Below, in pieces: positions 7,429-17,199 of a stretch of DNA of 46,088 nt (the stretch's first letter is position 1; the number at the start of each line of letters is the position of its first letter). The DNA lies in the NCBI GenBank assembly GCA_023392075.1, contig JAEVZU010000266.1, positions 1 to 46,088 of the forward strand, written 5' to 3'. Under the pieces are notes generated by a model that searched no databases, was not told the DNA's origin, and saw only the letters and a list, made by a program, of their open reading frames with translations. Made by a program: the position numbers and the translations under genes. The DNA is from Bacillota bacterium (GTDB lineage: Bacteria > Bacillota > Clostridia > Acetivibrionales > DSM-1351).

Positions 7429-10400
7429 GTGAAAATCAAAAAGTATGTATCATTATTCTTGGTAGTTTCAATGTTGTTTTGTATGACTGCAGTGGGGCAG
7501 CCCGTATTTGCGGCGACAAAAACGGCAAATGTCACGGTCAATGCAGATATAACCGGTAATGCGGTTTCCCAGCTGCTCATAGGAGGGTTCTCGGAAGACC
7601 TGAATCTGCAAATGGACGGAGGCTATTATGCCGAAAAAGTTTTCAACCGGTCCTTTGAGTTGGGCCCGGGGGATAAGGCACCGTATAATACCCCACTGGC
7701 AGGCTGGAATCAGATCATGCGCGGCGGCGCCGAAGGGCAGGTAACTGCTGAGAACAGTGAACCGCTGAATTCTGTCAATACACATTATGCACATCTGAAT
7801 ATCTCCGCGGCAGGAAGCGGCTTTGGAATATCCAACGCCGGCTGGTACGGGATTAATGTGGAAGCGGGAGCTGTCTATAACTATTCAATTTACGCCAGAA
7901 GAGGATCAAATTTTAATTCCGGCTTATCGGTAAGCCTGGAGAGCGCCGACAGCATAATAACCTATGGCAGCTCAACTATAAGCTCCCTAACCGAAGATTG
8001 GGTCAAATATACAGGGAGCATTACTTCGGATTCGAATGATAAGGATGCCAGATTGGTAGTACTGGCAAATGGGACAGGAGATGTTTATCTGGACTTTATT
8101 TCACTGTTCCCGGATGAAACCTACAAAAACCGCCCCAATGGTTTAAGAAAGGACGTAGGAGAAGCTCTTGAGGATATGAGTATGAAGTTCCTGCGTTTTC
8201 CGGGAGGGTGTATAATACATCAGCATACATACGATTATAATTGGAAAGATCAGCTCGGGCCGGTGGAAGGGCGTAAAGAGTACTTCAATACAGCCTGGAA
8301 CGGTATGAATAAGAAGGAGCATATAACAAATGGCTTCGGAATGTTTGAGTGGCTCCAGTTCTGTGAGGATGCAGGCATAATTGCCCAGCCGTGCCTTCCG
8401 GTAGGTGTAAAATGCGGAGGACCTGCTGTTAATCCTAATGATCCAAAGGTGGCCCAGCTTGTACAGGACACATTGGATTTCGTGGAATTCTGTAACGGCA
8501 GCGCCAGTACCACCTGGGGAGCAAAGCGTGCAGAAATGGGTCATCCCGAGCCGTTTAACCTGGAGTATCTGGGTCTGGGAAATGAGGAAAAAGACAGTCC
8601 CGATGCAAGAAAAAACATCAAGAGAATATATGATGCGGTTCATTCGGCATATCCCGAGTTAAAACTTATCGTAACCGGAGGCATAGATGAAAATCTCTAT
8701 GATTTCAACGATAGTTTGGGCGGGGTATATGCAACTGATATTCACCATTATTATCCGAGAAACGACAGGAGCTGGGAGGATTTCCTGAACAGCTACAACC
8801 GCAACCCTTCCTATCCGAAGGTGCAAATCGGAGAATATGGTTCAAATTCAAGAGACCATACAATAGCAGATGCTGTTGATACCATGAAGGATATGGCCAG
8901 ATTTGAGAAAAACGGCGACATAACCGAGTCCACATGTTTTACATTACTGAGGAGACAGGTGGATTTTGACAATGCCAGTGTATTTAAAACCGTCTATTAC
9001 TATAAAGATAAAATGTGGGCCGAGAATCTGGCCGACACAAATGTGAATTTCAGGCAGACAGGAGATAAGGAACTTGTTGTCGTTGCAGGAAAAGACAATG
9101 AAACCGGTGACTTGATTCTCAAACTTATAAATAACTCCGCCAATGATATCGACTCGTCAATTGTGTTGAACGGAATTACAGATATTTCACCCACCGCGGA
9201 TGTTACCTATATGAAGCCGGTAACTCCGGGAGACGGAAGCGGCAGGAGCAGCAACTACGTGAGAGAGGATCAGGACGGTCCTGGTCAGAGCACCCCTGCC
9301 TATGGCGTTGATTATGGCACAACCACCACAGGTGTAACCGGCAATTTGTTCAATTATACATCTTTGGCCTATTCGGCAGCTATTATCAGAGTTCACGGTA
9401 ATATTTCACCTGCCCGCAATACCATATATGAAGCAGAGAATTATAACGGCGGAGCCAGCATATCCTCCGGCCGTGCAAAGTCAGCCGTCAAGGAGCTTGT
9501 CGGTGCAAGCAATGACTTCTGGAGCAAGGCTGATCTTCAGGGAGTGAATGAATATATTCAATATAATAACGTCAACATTGCAGCTGCAGGTACCTACAAT
9601 ATTAAGATTGGCATTAAAAGGAGCACCAGCCGTGCCATTACCCAGCTGTCAATCGATGGAACCAACCAGGGTCTGCCCTTTGACCAGTATGCCTCGGGGG
9701 ATGGATATTATGAGGTTGATCTGGGCACAAAGACTTTGAGCGGAGGCATGCATTCCTTCAGGTTTACGGTGACCGGCAAGAATCCGTCTTCTTCGGGTTA
9801 CATGTCAGGCATAGATTATATCCGGCTGATGGAAGCCGATAATTTTAATACCATGACTACCGGCAGTGCGCCTCTGGGCTGGAACCTGGACACCAGCGGA
9901 GGTACCATAACGGTACAGGAGGTTCCAAGCTCCAGCGATAAGAGTGTATTGATGAGTAAAACCGACACAGCCGGGGGCAGTAAAACGTCCATGTACAAGG
10001 AGTTTAATCCCTTGAACGGTACAGTGACAATAGAAGCAAAGGTCAGAAGAGAGAGTACCGCAGGTTTGTGGAGTTTGCCTGACATCTACGGCAGTGACGG
10101 AATCCTGGCTGCATCTGTCATATTTGACAATGGTTTTATCAAGGCATACGGGGATGGGTCATGGCAAACGGTACAGGAATTTATGCCGGGTACATGGTAT
10201 ACGCTGAAATTGGTAATAAATACCGATACCGATAAATTTGATCTGTATGTGGATGAGGAGCAGAAGCTCACTCAGTCTGCACTCAGAAATGCCGTTGATG
10301 ACATAGGCAAAATAGAATTCTATGCGGCAGACGGTAATGCGGGAGATACGTATGTGGACATTGAAAGTGAGCCGGTTTCGGCAAGCAATGCCGCATTAAG

Positions 10401-13400
10401 CGGGCTGGTAATCAGCCAGGGTACCTTGTCGCCAGTATTTGCGCCGGGTACTGTGAATTATAGTGCAGGCAATGTTGTATACAATGTTTCCAGCATGGAT
10501 ATCACACCGACAGTGGCCTCTCAGGATTACCAGAGCCTGACTGTAAACGGTGTACCCACAGCATCGGGAGCCGTATGCAGAGTGAACCTTGCAGAAGGCT
10601 TGAACAGCATTCCGGTGGTAGTTACGGCACAGGATGGTACAACTGCCACATATACAATAGAGATTACCAGAGCAATATTCCAAAGCAGTGATGCCAACTT
10701 GAGCAGCCTGGTAACAAGTGATGGAATTTTGTTTCCGGCATTCAACCCGAATAATAAGAATTATACAGTCATTGTCGCCAACAGCGTATCAAGTATAGAT
10801 ATTACACCAACGGCGTCATCAACGGCATATCAGAGCCTGACTGTAAACGGTGTGCCTTCGGCGTCGGGAACAGCCAGCAGCGTGAATCTTGCTGTTGGAG
10901 CAAACAGCATTTCTGTGGTGGTTACAGCCCAGGATGGTACAATTTCCACATATAAAGTAGACATCTTAAGATTAGTGCCTGAAGATTCCCAAAACTTTAA
11001 TACCATGCCTGCCGGCAGTGCGCCTTTGGGATGGACCATTGATACAAGTGTAGGTACGGTATCTGTACAGGAGGTTCCAAGTGCCGCCGATAAGAGTGTA
11101 CTGCTTAATAAAACAGGCAGTTCTACAGGCCCGAGGACATCCATGTACAAGGTGTTCAGCCCCTTAAGCGGTAAAGTTACAATTGAGGCCAAGGTCATGA
11201 GGGAAGCAGCCTCAAATCTGTGGTGCTTGCCTTATGTCTACAGCAGTGACGGAACTACGTTTGCGGCAACCGTACAATTTGATAGTGGGAGTATTAAAGC
11301 ATACAATGGCGGCTGGCAGACCATACAACCTTTTACTGCCGGTACGTGGTATGATCTGAAATTAGTAATTAATACCGATACCGATAAATTTGATTTTTAT
11401 ATAGACGGTATTCTGAAGCTCAGTCAGGGTACACTTAGAAACCCTGTTGACGATATAGCCAAAATAGAGTTCTATGCGGCGGATATCAATACCGGCAGGA
11501 CATATGTGGATATTGAAACCGAGCCGTATTGTGAAATAAGTGATACTGCACTAAGCGGTTTGTCAATAAGCCAGGGGACTTTATCACCGGCATTTACATC
11601 AAATAATAAAAACTATACGGCCATTGTTGCAAACAGTGCATCAAGTATAGACATTACACCGGAAGTGAGAACTTCAGGATATCAGAGCCTGACTGTAAAT
11701 GGTGTGCCCGCGGCGTCGGGAGCAGCCAGCAGTGTAAATCTTGGGGTGGGAGAGAACAGTATACCTGTAGTAGTTACGGCGCAGGACGGCACAACTGCCA
11801 CATACACAATTGTCATCACAAGAGAGGCAGGTCTGAGCAATAACGCCACATTAAGCAGTCTGATAATAAGTCAGGGTACTTTGACACCGGCATTTACACC
11901 GGATAATGAGGATTATACGGCTATGGTGGCAAACAGCGTTACAAGTGTTGATATTACACCGACAGCTGCCTCACCGGCATACCAGGGTCTGACTGTAAAC
12001 GGTACTGCGTCGGTATCAGGAACTGTAAGCACTGTGAATCTTGAGGTGGGAGAAAACAATATCCCTGTGATAGTTACGGCACAGGACGGCACAACTGCCA
12101 CATACACAATTGTTATTACAAGAGATGCAGATCACAGCCATGATAACTTCAACATAATGCTTACCGGCGCCGCACCTCTGGGTTGGAACGTAGACACAAG
12201 CGTAGGTACGGTAACGGTGGAAGAGGTTCCAAGTGCTGCCGACAAGAGTGTAATGCTTAATAAGACCGGTACTGCTACCGGCTCAAAGACCTCATTGTAT
12301 AAGACCTTCAGCCCCTTAAGCGGTATAGTGGTAGTAGAGGCAAAAGTCAGGAGAGAGGCTACCTCAAATCTGTGGTGTCTGCCATATGTTTACAGCAGTG
12401 ATGGAGTTACATATGCTGAAACCATACAATTTGATAACGGCAGCATCAAGGCCTACAATGGAGGCTGGAAGACTATACAGCCATTCACGGCGGGTACGTG
12501 GTATGATCTGAAACTGGTAATAAATACCGACACCGATTTATTTGATTTTTATATTGACGGTGTTAAAAAGGTTACCCAGGGTACTCTCAGAAGCCCTGTT
12601 TCAGATATAGGCAAAATAGAATTCTATGCAGCAGATTTTAATACCGGCAAGACATATGTGGATGTTGAAAAAGAGCCGTATGCAATTGGCAATGCCACAT
12701 TGAGCGATCTGGAGATAAATACTGGAACCCTGTCACCGGCATTTACACCGGGCAATAAGAACTATACAGCCACCGTTGCAAATAATGTAACAAGCATCGA
12801 TATCACACCAACGGCAGCGTTCCCTGAATACTCCAGCCTGACTGTGAACGGTGTGCCTGCAGCGTCGGGAGAAACAAAAACAGTGGCACTTGCAGTGGGA
12901 ATCAACAGCATTCCGGTAGTGGTTACCGAGCAGGATGGTACAACCGGTACATATGTTATAAATGTCACAAGAGAAGCGGAAGTGAGCGGCGACGCTACAT
13001 TGGGCAATCTGGAAATAAATCCGGGGAACCTGTCACCGGCATTCACACCTGATAATAGGAATTATTCGGCAAGTGTGGAAAACAGCGTATCAAGCATAGA
13101 GGTTATCTCAACAGCAGCATCTCCGGTGTATGGCAGCCTGACTGTAAATGGTGAGCCTGCAGTGTCGGGAGAAGGTAAAAGTGTGGCACTTGCAGTGGGA
13201 GTCAACAACATTGCGATAGCAGTCACGGCACAGGACGGAACCACCGACACATATATTATAAGTGTTACAAGAAGAGCAGAGCAAAGCGGAATTGACATGC
13301 TGAGCAATCTGGAAATAAATCCGGGAACCCTGTCACCGGCATTTACACCGGATAATAAGAACTATGAAGCGTATGTTGCACACAACATATCAAGCATGGA

Positions 13401-14832
13401 AATTACTCCTACAGTGGCAATTTCAGATTACACCAGCCTGACTGTCAACGATGTGCCCACCGTGTCGGGCGCAGCAATAAGTGTGGTACTTGCGGCCGGA
13501 GTTAACAACATCCCGGTAGTAGTTACAGCGCAGGATGGCACCAGCGATACATATGTTATAAGTGTTACGAGAGAAGCGGTTCAAAGCGGTGATGCTGCAT
13601 TAAGCAATCTGATAATAAGCCAGGGAGCTTTGTCGCCTGCATTTACGCCCGATAACAGAAATTATACGGCAAGCGTGGCAAACAGCGTATCGAGTATAAG
13701 TATTACCCCGATAGTGAGATCTCCGGGATACAGCAGCCTGACTGTCAACGGTGTGTCTACAGTCTCGGGAGCGGCAATAAGTGTGGAGCTTGCTGAGGGA
13801 ATTAACGACATCCCGGTGGCAGTTACGGCACAGGACGGCACAGTGGCCGAATACCGTATAAGTGTTACCAGAGAAGCGGCTGCAAACGTTCCGGTCACAG
13901 AGATCATTGTCACTCCATCGGTTATAGGCAATTTCAGAGTTGGAGAAGCAGCACGGCAGCTGACTGCCACAGTGATTCCTGAAAATGCTGCCAATACAAA
14001 TGTATTATGGAGTACCGGGAATCCATCCGTTGCAATAGTTTCGGCAAGCGGTGTGCTGACCGCGGTTGGACCGGGTACAACCACAATAAGGGCGACAAGT
14101 ATATCAAATAATAGTGTTTTCGGCCAATGCACCGTGACGGTTTTACCGGCAGATAACAGTGGCGGAGGAAGCGGAGGTAATGGTGGAGGAAGTAATGGCG
14201 GCGGAAGCAGCAATGGAAGCAGCGGAACCGACACACCAAAGACACCTGATGTACCGAAAACACCGGATACGCCAGATACACCGGATACACCTGCACCGGT
14301 ATCAAGCAATCTGACTGATACCAGGGGACACTGGGCTGAATCCAATATAAACAAACTGGTTGCACTGGGAGCTATAAAAGGTTATCCTGACGGAAGCTTC
14401 AAGCCTGACAAGAAAATTACAAGAGCGGAATTTATCGCAATCCTCATTAATGCGTTGAAACTATCCGGAAAATCAGGAAAAGCCTTCACAGACACTGCAA
14501 ACCACTGGGCAAAGGACTACATATCAACTGCAAGTGCTTATGGAATAATTGCAGGCTTTGATGATGACACGTTCCGGCCAAATGACATTATAACTCGTGA
14601 GCAGATGATGGTTATGGTGGTAAATGCGGCAAAACTAACACAGGTAAATGATGATGAAGCAGCATTTACCGACAAATCGGACATATCACCATGGGCGTCC
14701 GGTGCAATAAATGCAGCTAAAAAGAACGGAATCATCGGAGGATATCCGGACAACAGCTTCAAGCCTTTAGACAATGCAACAAGGGCAGAGGCGGTAACTG
14801 TAATTGTTAAAACACTTGAACATGTAAAATAG
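7429..14832 (+). CDS. Giant SLH-anchored GH51 alpha-L-arabinofuranosidase
   Basis: This secreted protein of 2467 residues starts at GTG 7429 with GAGGGGGAG just upstream; the earlier in-frame ATG at 7300 overlaps the permease and lacks a ribosome site. The visible order is: signal peptide (1-28), a CBM4/9-like segment (about 60-200), and a GH51 catalytic domain (about 200-650) with probable acid/base Glu386 (GLGNEE) and nucleophile Glu469 (QIGEYG). Next come a CBM6/35-like domain (667-800), three laminin-G-like segments (starting near 804, 1188 and 1572), and eight cadherin-like beta-sandwich repeats of about 100 residues. The C-terminal part has a Big_2 Ig-like domain (about 2153-2240), a Gly/Ser and Pro/Thr linker, and three SLH domains (about 2293-2467) that attach it to the cell wall. 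It should release arabinofuranose from arabinan or arabinoxylan at the cell surface and feed the importer encoded upstream. It is far longer than ordinary GH51 enzymes (about 500-850 residues). Confidence 0.93.
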   Translation: MKIKKYVSLFLVVSMLFCMTAVGQPVFAATKTANVTVNADITGNAVSQLLIGGFSEDLNLQMDGGYYAEKVFNRSFELGPGDKAPYNTPLAGWNQIMRGGAEGQVTAENSEPLNSVNTHYAHLNISAAGSGFGISNAGWYGINVEAGAVYNYSIYARRGSNFNSGLSVSLESADSIITYGSSTISSLTEDWVKYTGSITSDSNDKDARLVVLANGTGDVYLDFISLFPDETYKNRPNGLRKDVGEALEDMSMKFLRFPGGCIIHQHTYDYNWKDQLGPVEGRKEYFNTAWNGMNKKEHITNGFGMFEWLQFCEDAGIIAQPCLPVGVKCGGPAVNPNDPKVAQLVQDTLDFVEFCNGSASTTWGAKRAEMGHPEPFNLEYLGLGNEEKDSPDARKNIKRIYDAVHSAYPELKLIVTGGIDENLYDFNDSLGGVYATDIHHYYPRNDRSWEDFLNSYNRNPSYPKVQIGEYGSNSRDHTIADAVDTMKDMARFEKNGDITESTCFTLLRRQVDFDNASVFKTVYYYKDKMWAENLADTNVNFRQTGDKELVVVAGKDNETGDLILKLINNSANDIDSSIVLNGITDISPTADVTYMKPVTPGDGSGRSSNYVREDQDGPGQSTPAYGVDYGTTTTGVTGNLFNYTSLAYSAAIIRVHGNISPARNTIYEAENYNGGASISSGRAKSAVKELVGASNDFWSKADLQGVNEYIQYNNVNIAAAGTYNIKIGIKRSTSRAITQLSIDGTNQGLPFDQYASGDGYYEVDLGTKTLSGGMHSFRFTVTGKNPSSSGYMSGIDYIRLMEADNFNTMTTGSAPLGWNLDTSGGTITVQEVPSSSDKSVLMSKTDTAGGSKTSMYKEFNPLNGTVTIEAKVRRESTAGLWSLPDIYGSDGILAASVIFDNGFIKAYGDGSWQTVQEFMPGTWYTLKLVINTDTDKFDLYVDEEQKLTQSALRNAVDDIGKIEFYAADGNAGDTYVDIESEPVSASNAALSGLVISQGTLSPVFAPGTVNYSAGNVVYNVSSMDITPTVASQDYQSLTVNGVPTASGAVCRVNLAEGLNSIPVVVTAQDGTTATYTIEITRAIFQSSDANLSSLVTSDGILFPAFNPNNKNYTVIVANSVSSIDITPTASSTAYQSLTVNGVPSASGTASSVNLAVGANSISVVVTAQDGTISTYKVDILRLVPEDSQNFNTMPAGSAPLGWTIDTSVGTVSVQEVPSAADKSVLLNKTGSSTGPRTSMYKVFSPLSGKVTIEAKVMREAASNLWCLPYVYSSDGTTFAATVQFDSGSIKAYNGGWQTIQPFTAGTWYDLKLVINTDTDKFDFYIDGILKLSQGTLRNPVDDIAKIEFYAADINTGRTYVDIETEPYCEISDTALSGLSISQGTLSPAFTSNNKNYTAIVANSASSIDITPEVRTSGYQSLTVNGVPAASGAASSVNLGVGENSIPVVVTAQDGTTATYTIVITREAGLSNNATLSSLIISQGTLTPAFTPDNEDYTAMVANSVTSVDITPTAASPAYQGLTVNGTASVSGTVSTVNLEVGENNIPVIVTAQDGTTATYTIVITRDADHSHDNFNIMLTGAAPLGWNVDTSVGTVTVEEVPSAADKSVMLNKTGTATGSKTSLYKTFSPLSGIVVVEAKVRREATSNLWCLPYVYSSDGVTYAETIQFDNGSIKAYNGGWKTIQPFTAGTWYDLKLVINTDTDLFDFYIDGVKKVTQGTLRSPVSDIGKIEFYAADFNTGKTYVDVEKEPYAIGNATLSDLEINTGTLSPAFTPGNKNYTATVANNVTSIDITPTAAFPEYSSLTVNGVPAASGETKTVALAVGINSIPVVVTEQDGTTGTYVINVTREAEVSGDATLGNLEINPGNLSPAFTPDNRNYSASVENSVSSIEVISTAASPVYGSLTVNGEPAVSGEGKSVALAVGVNNIAIAVTAQDGTTDTYIISVTRRAEQSGIDMLSNLEINPGTLSPAFTPDNKNYEAYVAHNISSMEITPTVAISDYTSLTVNDVPTVSGAAISVVLAAGVNNIPVVVTAQDGTSDTYVISVTREAVQSGDAALSNLIISQGALSPAFTPDNRNYTASVANSVSSISITPIVRSPGYSSLTVNGVSTVSGAAISVELAEGINDIPVAVTAQDGTVAEYRISVTREAAANVPVTEIIVTPSVIGNFRVGEAARQLTATVIPENAANTNVLWSTGNPSVAIVSASGVLTAVGPGTTTIRATSISNNSVFGQCTVTVLPADNSGGGSGGNGGGSNGGGSSNGSSGTDTPKTPDVPKTPDTPDTPDTPAPVSSNLTDTRGHWAESNINKLVALGAIKGYPDGSFKPDKKITRAEFIAILINALKLSGKSGKAFTDTANHWAKDYISTASAYGIIAGFDDDTFRPNDIITREQMMVMVVNAAKLTQVNDDEAAFTDKSDISPWASGAINAAKKNGIIGGYPDNSFKPLDNATRAEAVTVIVKTLEHVK
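9838..12141 (+). repeat. Tandem 1152-bp coding modules within the GH51 gene
   Basis: The laminin-G-like segment begins with the same motif (NFN.M..G.APLGW) at 9841, 10993 and 12145, so successive copies are exactly 1152 bp (384 codons) apart. Each full module is one laminin-G-like unit of about 184 residues plus two 100-residue cadherin-like sandwiches. The third copy begins at 12142 and continues into a run of four sandwiches. The copies differ at many positions, so this is an old in-frame tandem duplication. Confidence 0.85.
12689..13880 (+). repeat. Four 300-bp cadherin-like sandwich repeats
   Basis: Near-identical starts (NATLSDL, DATLGNL, IDMLSNL, DAALSNL) occur at about 12689, 12989, 13289 and 13589, an exact 300-bp period. 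Each unit holds a LSPAFTPDN..Y motif and ends in VTAQDGT or a close variant. With the four earlier copies (near 10387, 10687, 11539 and 11839) there are eight. They probably act as a stalk that holds the enzyme away from the wall. Confidence 0.85.
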
Positions 14833-14895
14833 ATACAAAAATGCAAAAAAGCATGTAAAGGCTTGCCGGTTTACAGGTTACGCAGCTGAAAGTCA

Positions 14896-14932
14896 AGAGG
14901 CTATGCTTTTCCGAAATAAAAGCATAGCCTCT
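14896..14932. terminator. Bidirectional terminator between convergent genes
   Basis: agaggctatgctttt (14896-14910) and aaaagcatagcctct (14918-14932) form a perfect 15-bp stem with a 7-base loop. T-rich ends lie within the stem on both strands. It lies between the GH51 gene and the AraC regulator gene, which converge here. Confidence 0.85.
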
Positions 14933-15781
14933 TCAGTTATGCGTTGATATAAATTGTTCTTCGCGGCCTTTAACAGGGGGATGACCTAAAAATTTTATAT
15001 AGGAACGGTAAAAGGAGGAATAATCATGAAACCCGGCACTGGAGGCCGCTTCGCTTGCAGTGTGCCCGTTGACAAGCAAATGCCGGGCATAAATAATCCT
15101 TTTGTACAGCAAATAATCATAAACTGTGGTTCCTGTGGCCTTTCTGAAAACTTTATTCAGGTGATGCTTGCTGATAAAAAATTGATCCGAGATTTTATCC
15201 AGACTGAAAGGTTCCGTCAGGTGCTCATTTAAATAAGCGATGATATCGCTGACAATTTTGGAACTGTTATAATCGGCGGAGGCAGCCGGTTTGGAAAAGC
15301 TCATTATAATAGTCTGGGAAAGCAGGGCCTCAATATATGGGGGGAGTAACTTTTGCTGCAATTCCGCTTCCAGGTGAGAACACTCAATCAAAGATTGAAA
15401 AAAGGAAAAAATACGGTAGAATTCACAGTTTTGATAAAAAATTTCATTTCCGGAGTATTTGCCCATGGATGGGAATGCAGAAAGTAAAAAATGTCTTCTT
15501 TCCACTGATAGGATCTCAGGATAAAATTCCAGCACACACCTTCGATAAGGTTTTGTACTGTTTACTTTCAGTCCGTGAAAAACATTGGGAGATAGGAGCA
15601 GCATACTGTTGGGAGTAAGATGGTATCCTCTGTCCTCGACCACATAATCGGCTTCACCCTCCAGAAAATAATATATTTCATACGAATTATGGCAGTGCAG
15701 AAAGTATTCCTTGCTGGCATCCATACTGACCGAATATCTGAATGAAATTTTATCACTTTGAATCTCTGCAAGAATTTCCAT
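14933..15781 (-). CDS. AraC-family transcriptional regulator with cupin sensor
   Basis: This 282-residue regulator has an N-terminal cupin-like sugar-binding domain (about 10-150; HCHNSYEIYYFLEGEADY) and a C-terminal pair of helix-turn-helix motifs (about 180-275; ISKHHLNKVFRKATGTTVYD and GFHDYSSFYRSYIKFLGHPP). The start is ATG 15781 with AAAGGAG upstream; a TTG one codon earlier is in frame but less likely. It is divergent from the dehydrogenase operon beginning at 15994. In the shared 212-bp region there are two identical 9-bp direct repeats 21 bp apart, the classical geometry for AraC-type activators. It probably activates that operon in response to its sugar. Confidence 0.9.
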   Translation of the reverse strand: MEILAEIQSDKISFRYSVSMDASKEYFLHCHNSYEIYYFLEGEADYVVEDRGYHLTPNSMLLLSPNVFHGLKVNSTKPYRRCVLEFYPEILSVERRHFLLSAFPSMGKYSGNEIFYQNCEFYRIFSFFQSLIECSHLEAELQQKLLPPYIEALLSQTIIMSFSKPAASADYNSSKIVSDIIAYLNEHLTEPFSLDKISDQFFISKHHLNKVFRKATGTTVYDYLLYKRIIYARHLLVNGHTASEAASSAGFHDYSSFYRSYIKFLGHPPVKGREEQFISTHN

Positions 15782-15834
15782 CAAAGGCTCCTTTGTGAAA
15801 AGTGATTTGGTTCAGTATAGAACAGAATCGCTAT

Positions 15835-15892
15835 ATTTGCAATATAAATATACGGATTTGCAATGGCATTTCCAGGTATTAATTCCTATAAT
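15835..15892 (+). promoter_or_regulatory. Promoter of the dehydrogenase operon with AraC-like half-sites
   Basis: atttgcaat occurs at 15835-15843 and 15856-15864, 21 bp apart (two helical turns). A perfect -10 box, tataat, lies at 15887-15892. The expected -35 position (15864-15869, tggcat) is poor and abuts the second half-site, as in activator-dependent class II promoters. The regulator is most likely the divergent AraC protein. Confidence 0.6.
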
Positions 15893-15993
15893 GAGGTAAG
15901 GAATCCAAGTAAATATAAATGCTACAGAAATAATTTAATGCTGAAAAATTTATTATATGTGCAATTAATATTCCATAATGCGGGGAGAAAATT

Positions 15994-17160
15994 ATGAACA
16001 AATTAAAAATCGGAATTATCGGAATAGGCAACATGGGCAGCAGTCACTGCATGAACATCCTGGAGGGCAAGGCGCCGGAGGTGGAGCTGCATGCGGTTGC
16101 CGACATCAGAGAAACAAGAAGAACATGGGCAAAGGAGAATTTGCCTGATACTGTGACGGTCTATGATGATGGGGATAAGCTGATCGAGGCCGGCTTATGT
16201 GATGCCGTATTTATCGTAACACCTCACTATGACCATCCAAGGCTGGTGATTAAGGCCCTGGAACATGGACAGCATGCTTTATGTGAGAAACCTGCGGGAG
16301 TCTATACAAAACAGGTTCGTGAAATGAACCAGGCTGCTGCAAAATCCGATCGCATATTTGCAATAATGTTTAATCAGAGAACCCACCACTTATACCGTAT
16401 GATGCATGAACTGGTTCAGGGCGGCTCACTGGGAGCAATTAAGCGCGTAAACTGGATAATAACGGATTGGTATCGTACACAGGCATATTATAATTCGGGA
16501 GAGTGGAGGGCAACCTGGTCGGGAGAAGGCGGGGGAGTACTGCTTAACCAATGTCCGCATAACCTGGATTTACTGCAGTGGATATGCGGGATGCCGTCGG
16601 CGGTAATGGCGAAATGTCATAACGGCAAATGGCATGACATTGAAGTTGAAGATGATGTGACTGCTTATCTGGAGTATCCCAATGGAGCTACCGGAGTCTT
16701 TGTTACAAGTACGGCGGATGCACCGGGAACCAACCGGTTTGAAATTACTCTGGAAAAGGGAAAGCTGGTTTGTGAGGATGAAAGGCTGACATTATATAAG
16801 CTGGATACAAATGAAAGAGAACACTGTTATACGGCAGCGGAAGGTTTCAAAAAGCCGGACGGACAATATGTGAATCTTGAAACTGACGGATTAAATCCGC
16901 AGCACATGGGAGTACTTAGCGCATTTGCAGCAAAAATACTTCATGGCACACCCCTGGTAGCCGAAGGAGCGGAAGGCATCAACGGGCTTACTCTGTCAAA
17001 TGCCATGCATTTATCCAGCTGGCTTGGTGAAACGGTTCAGATACCGTTTGATGAAGAGCTGTTCCTTGAGGAACTGGATAAACGCCGTAAAGCCTCCAAA
17101 TTAAAAAAGGAGGTAAAAGAAGTTACCTTTAGTACCGAGGGCAGTTATGGAGCAAAATAA
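15994..17160 (+). CDS. Gfo/Idh/MocA-family sugar dehydrogenase
   Basis: This 388-residue NAD(P)-dependent oxidoreductase has an N-terminal Rossmann fold with IGIIGIGNMGSSH (residues 5-17), then the family's EKP motif in ALCEKPAGVYTK (about 91-102). The C-terminal substrate domain contains GGGVLLNQCPHNLDLLQWIC, in which the histidine is the usual catalytic residue. The likely reaction is oxidation or reduction of a ring carbon of a cyclitol or sugar; the substrate cannot be read from the sequence. A GGGGAG site precedes the ATG. A TIM-barrel isomerase/epimerase follows 39 nt later, a common pairing in pathways that oxidise and then rearrange unusual sugars. Confidence 0.9.
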   Translation: MNKLKIGIIGIGNMGSSHCMNILEGKAPEVELHAVADIRETRRTWAKENLPDTVTVYDDGDKLIEAGLCDAVFIVTPHYDHPRLVIKALEHGQHALCEKPAGVYTKQVREMNQAAAKSDRIFAIMFNQRTHHLYRMMHELVQGGSLGAIKRVNWIITDWYRTQAYYNSGEWRATWSGEGGGVLLNQCPHNLDLLQWICGMPSAVMAKCHNGKWHDIEVEDDVTAYLEYPNGATGVFVTSTADAPGTNRFEITLEKGKLVCEDERLTLYKLDTNEREHCYTAAEGFKKPDGQYVNLETDGLNPQHMGVLSAFAAKILHGTPLVAEGAEGINGLTLSNAMHLSSWLGETVQIPFDEELFLEELDKRRKASKLKKEVKEVTFSTEGSYGAK

Positions 17161-17199
17161 GCTGTTAATTTTACAAGATATTGAAGCGGAGGGAAAACG

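Noticed and set aside
9838..13880. Regular repeats considered as a CRISPR array or satellite
   Set aside because: The units are 300 and 1152 bp long, coding, in one open frame and diverged at synonymous and non-synonymous sites, so they are protein-domain repeats.
13662..14354. 230-codon minus-strand frame opposite the GH51 gene
   Set aside because: It is the antisense of repetitive, linker-rich coding sequence, has low-complexity Pro/Leu and Val/Gly runs, no ribosome site, and matches the repeat periodicity of the sense gene.
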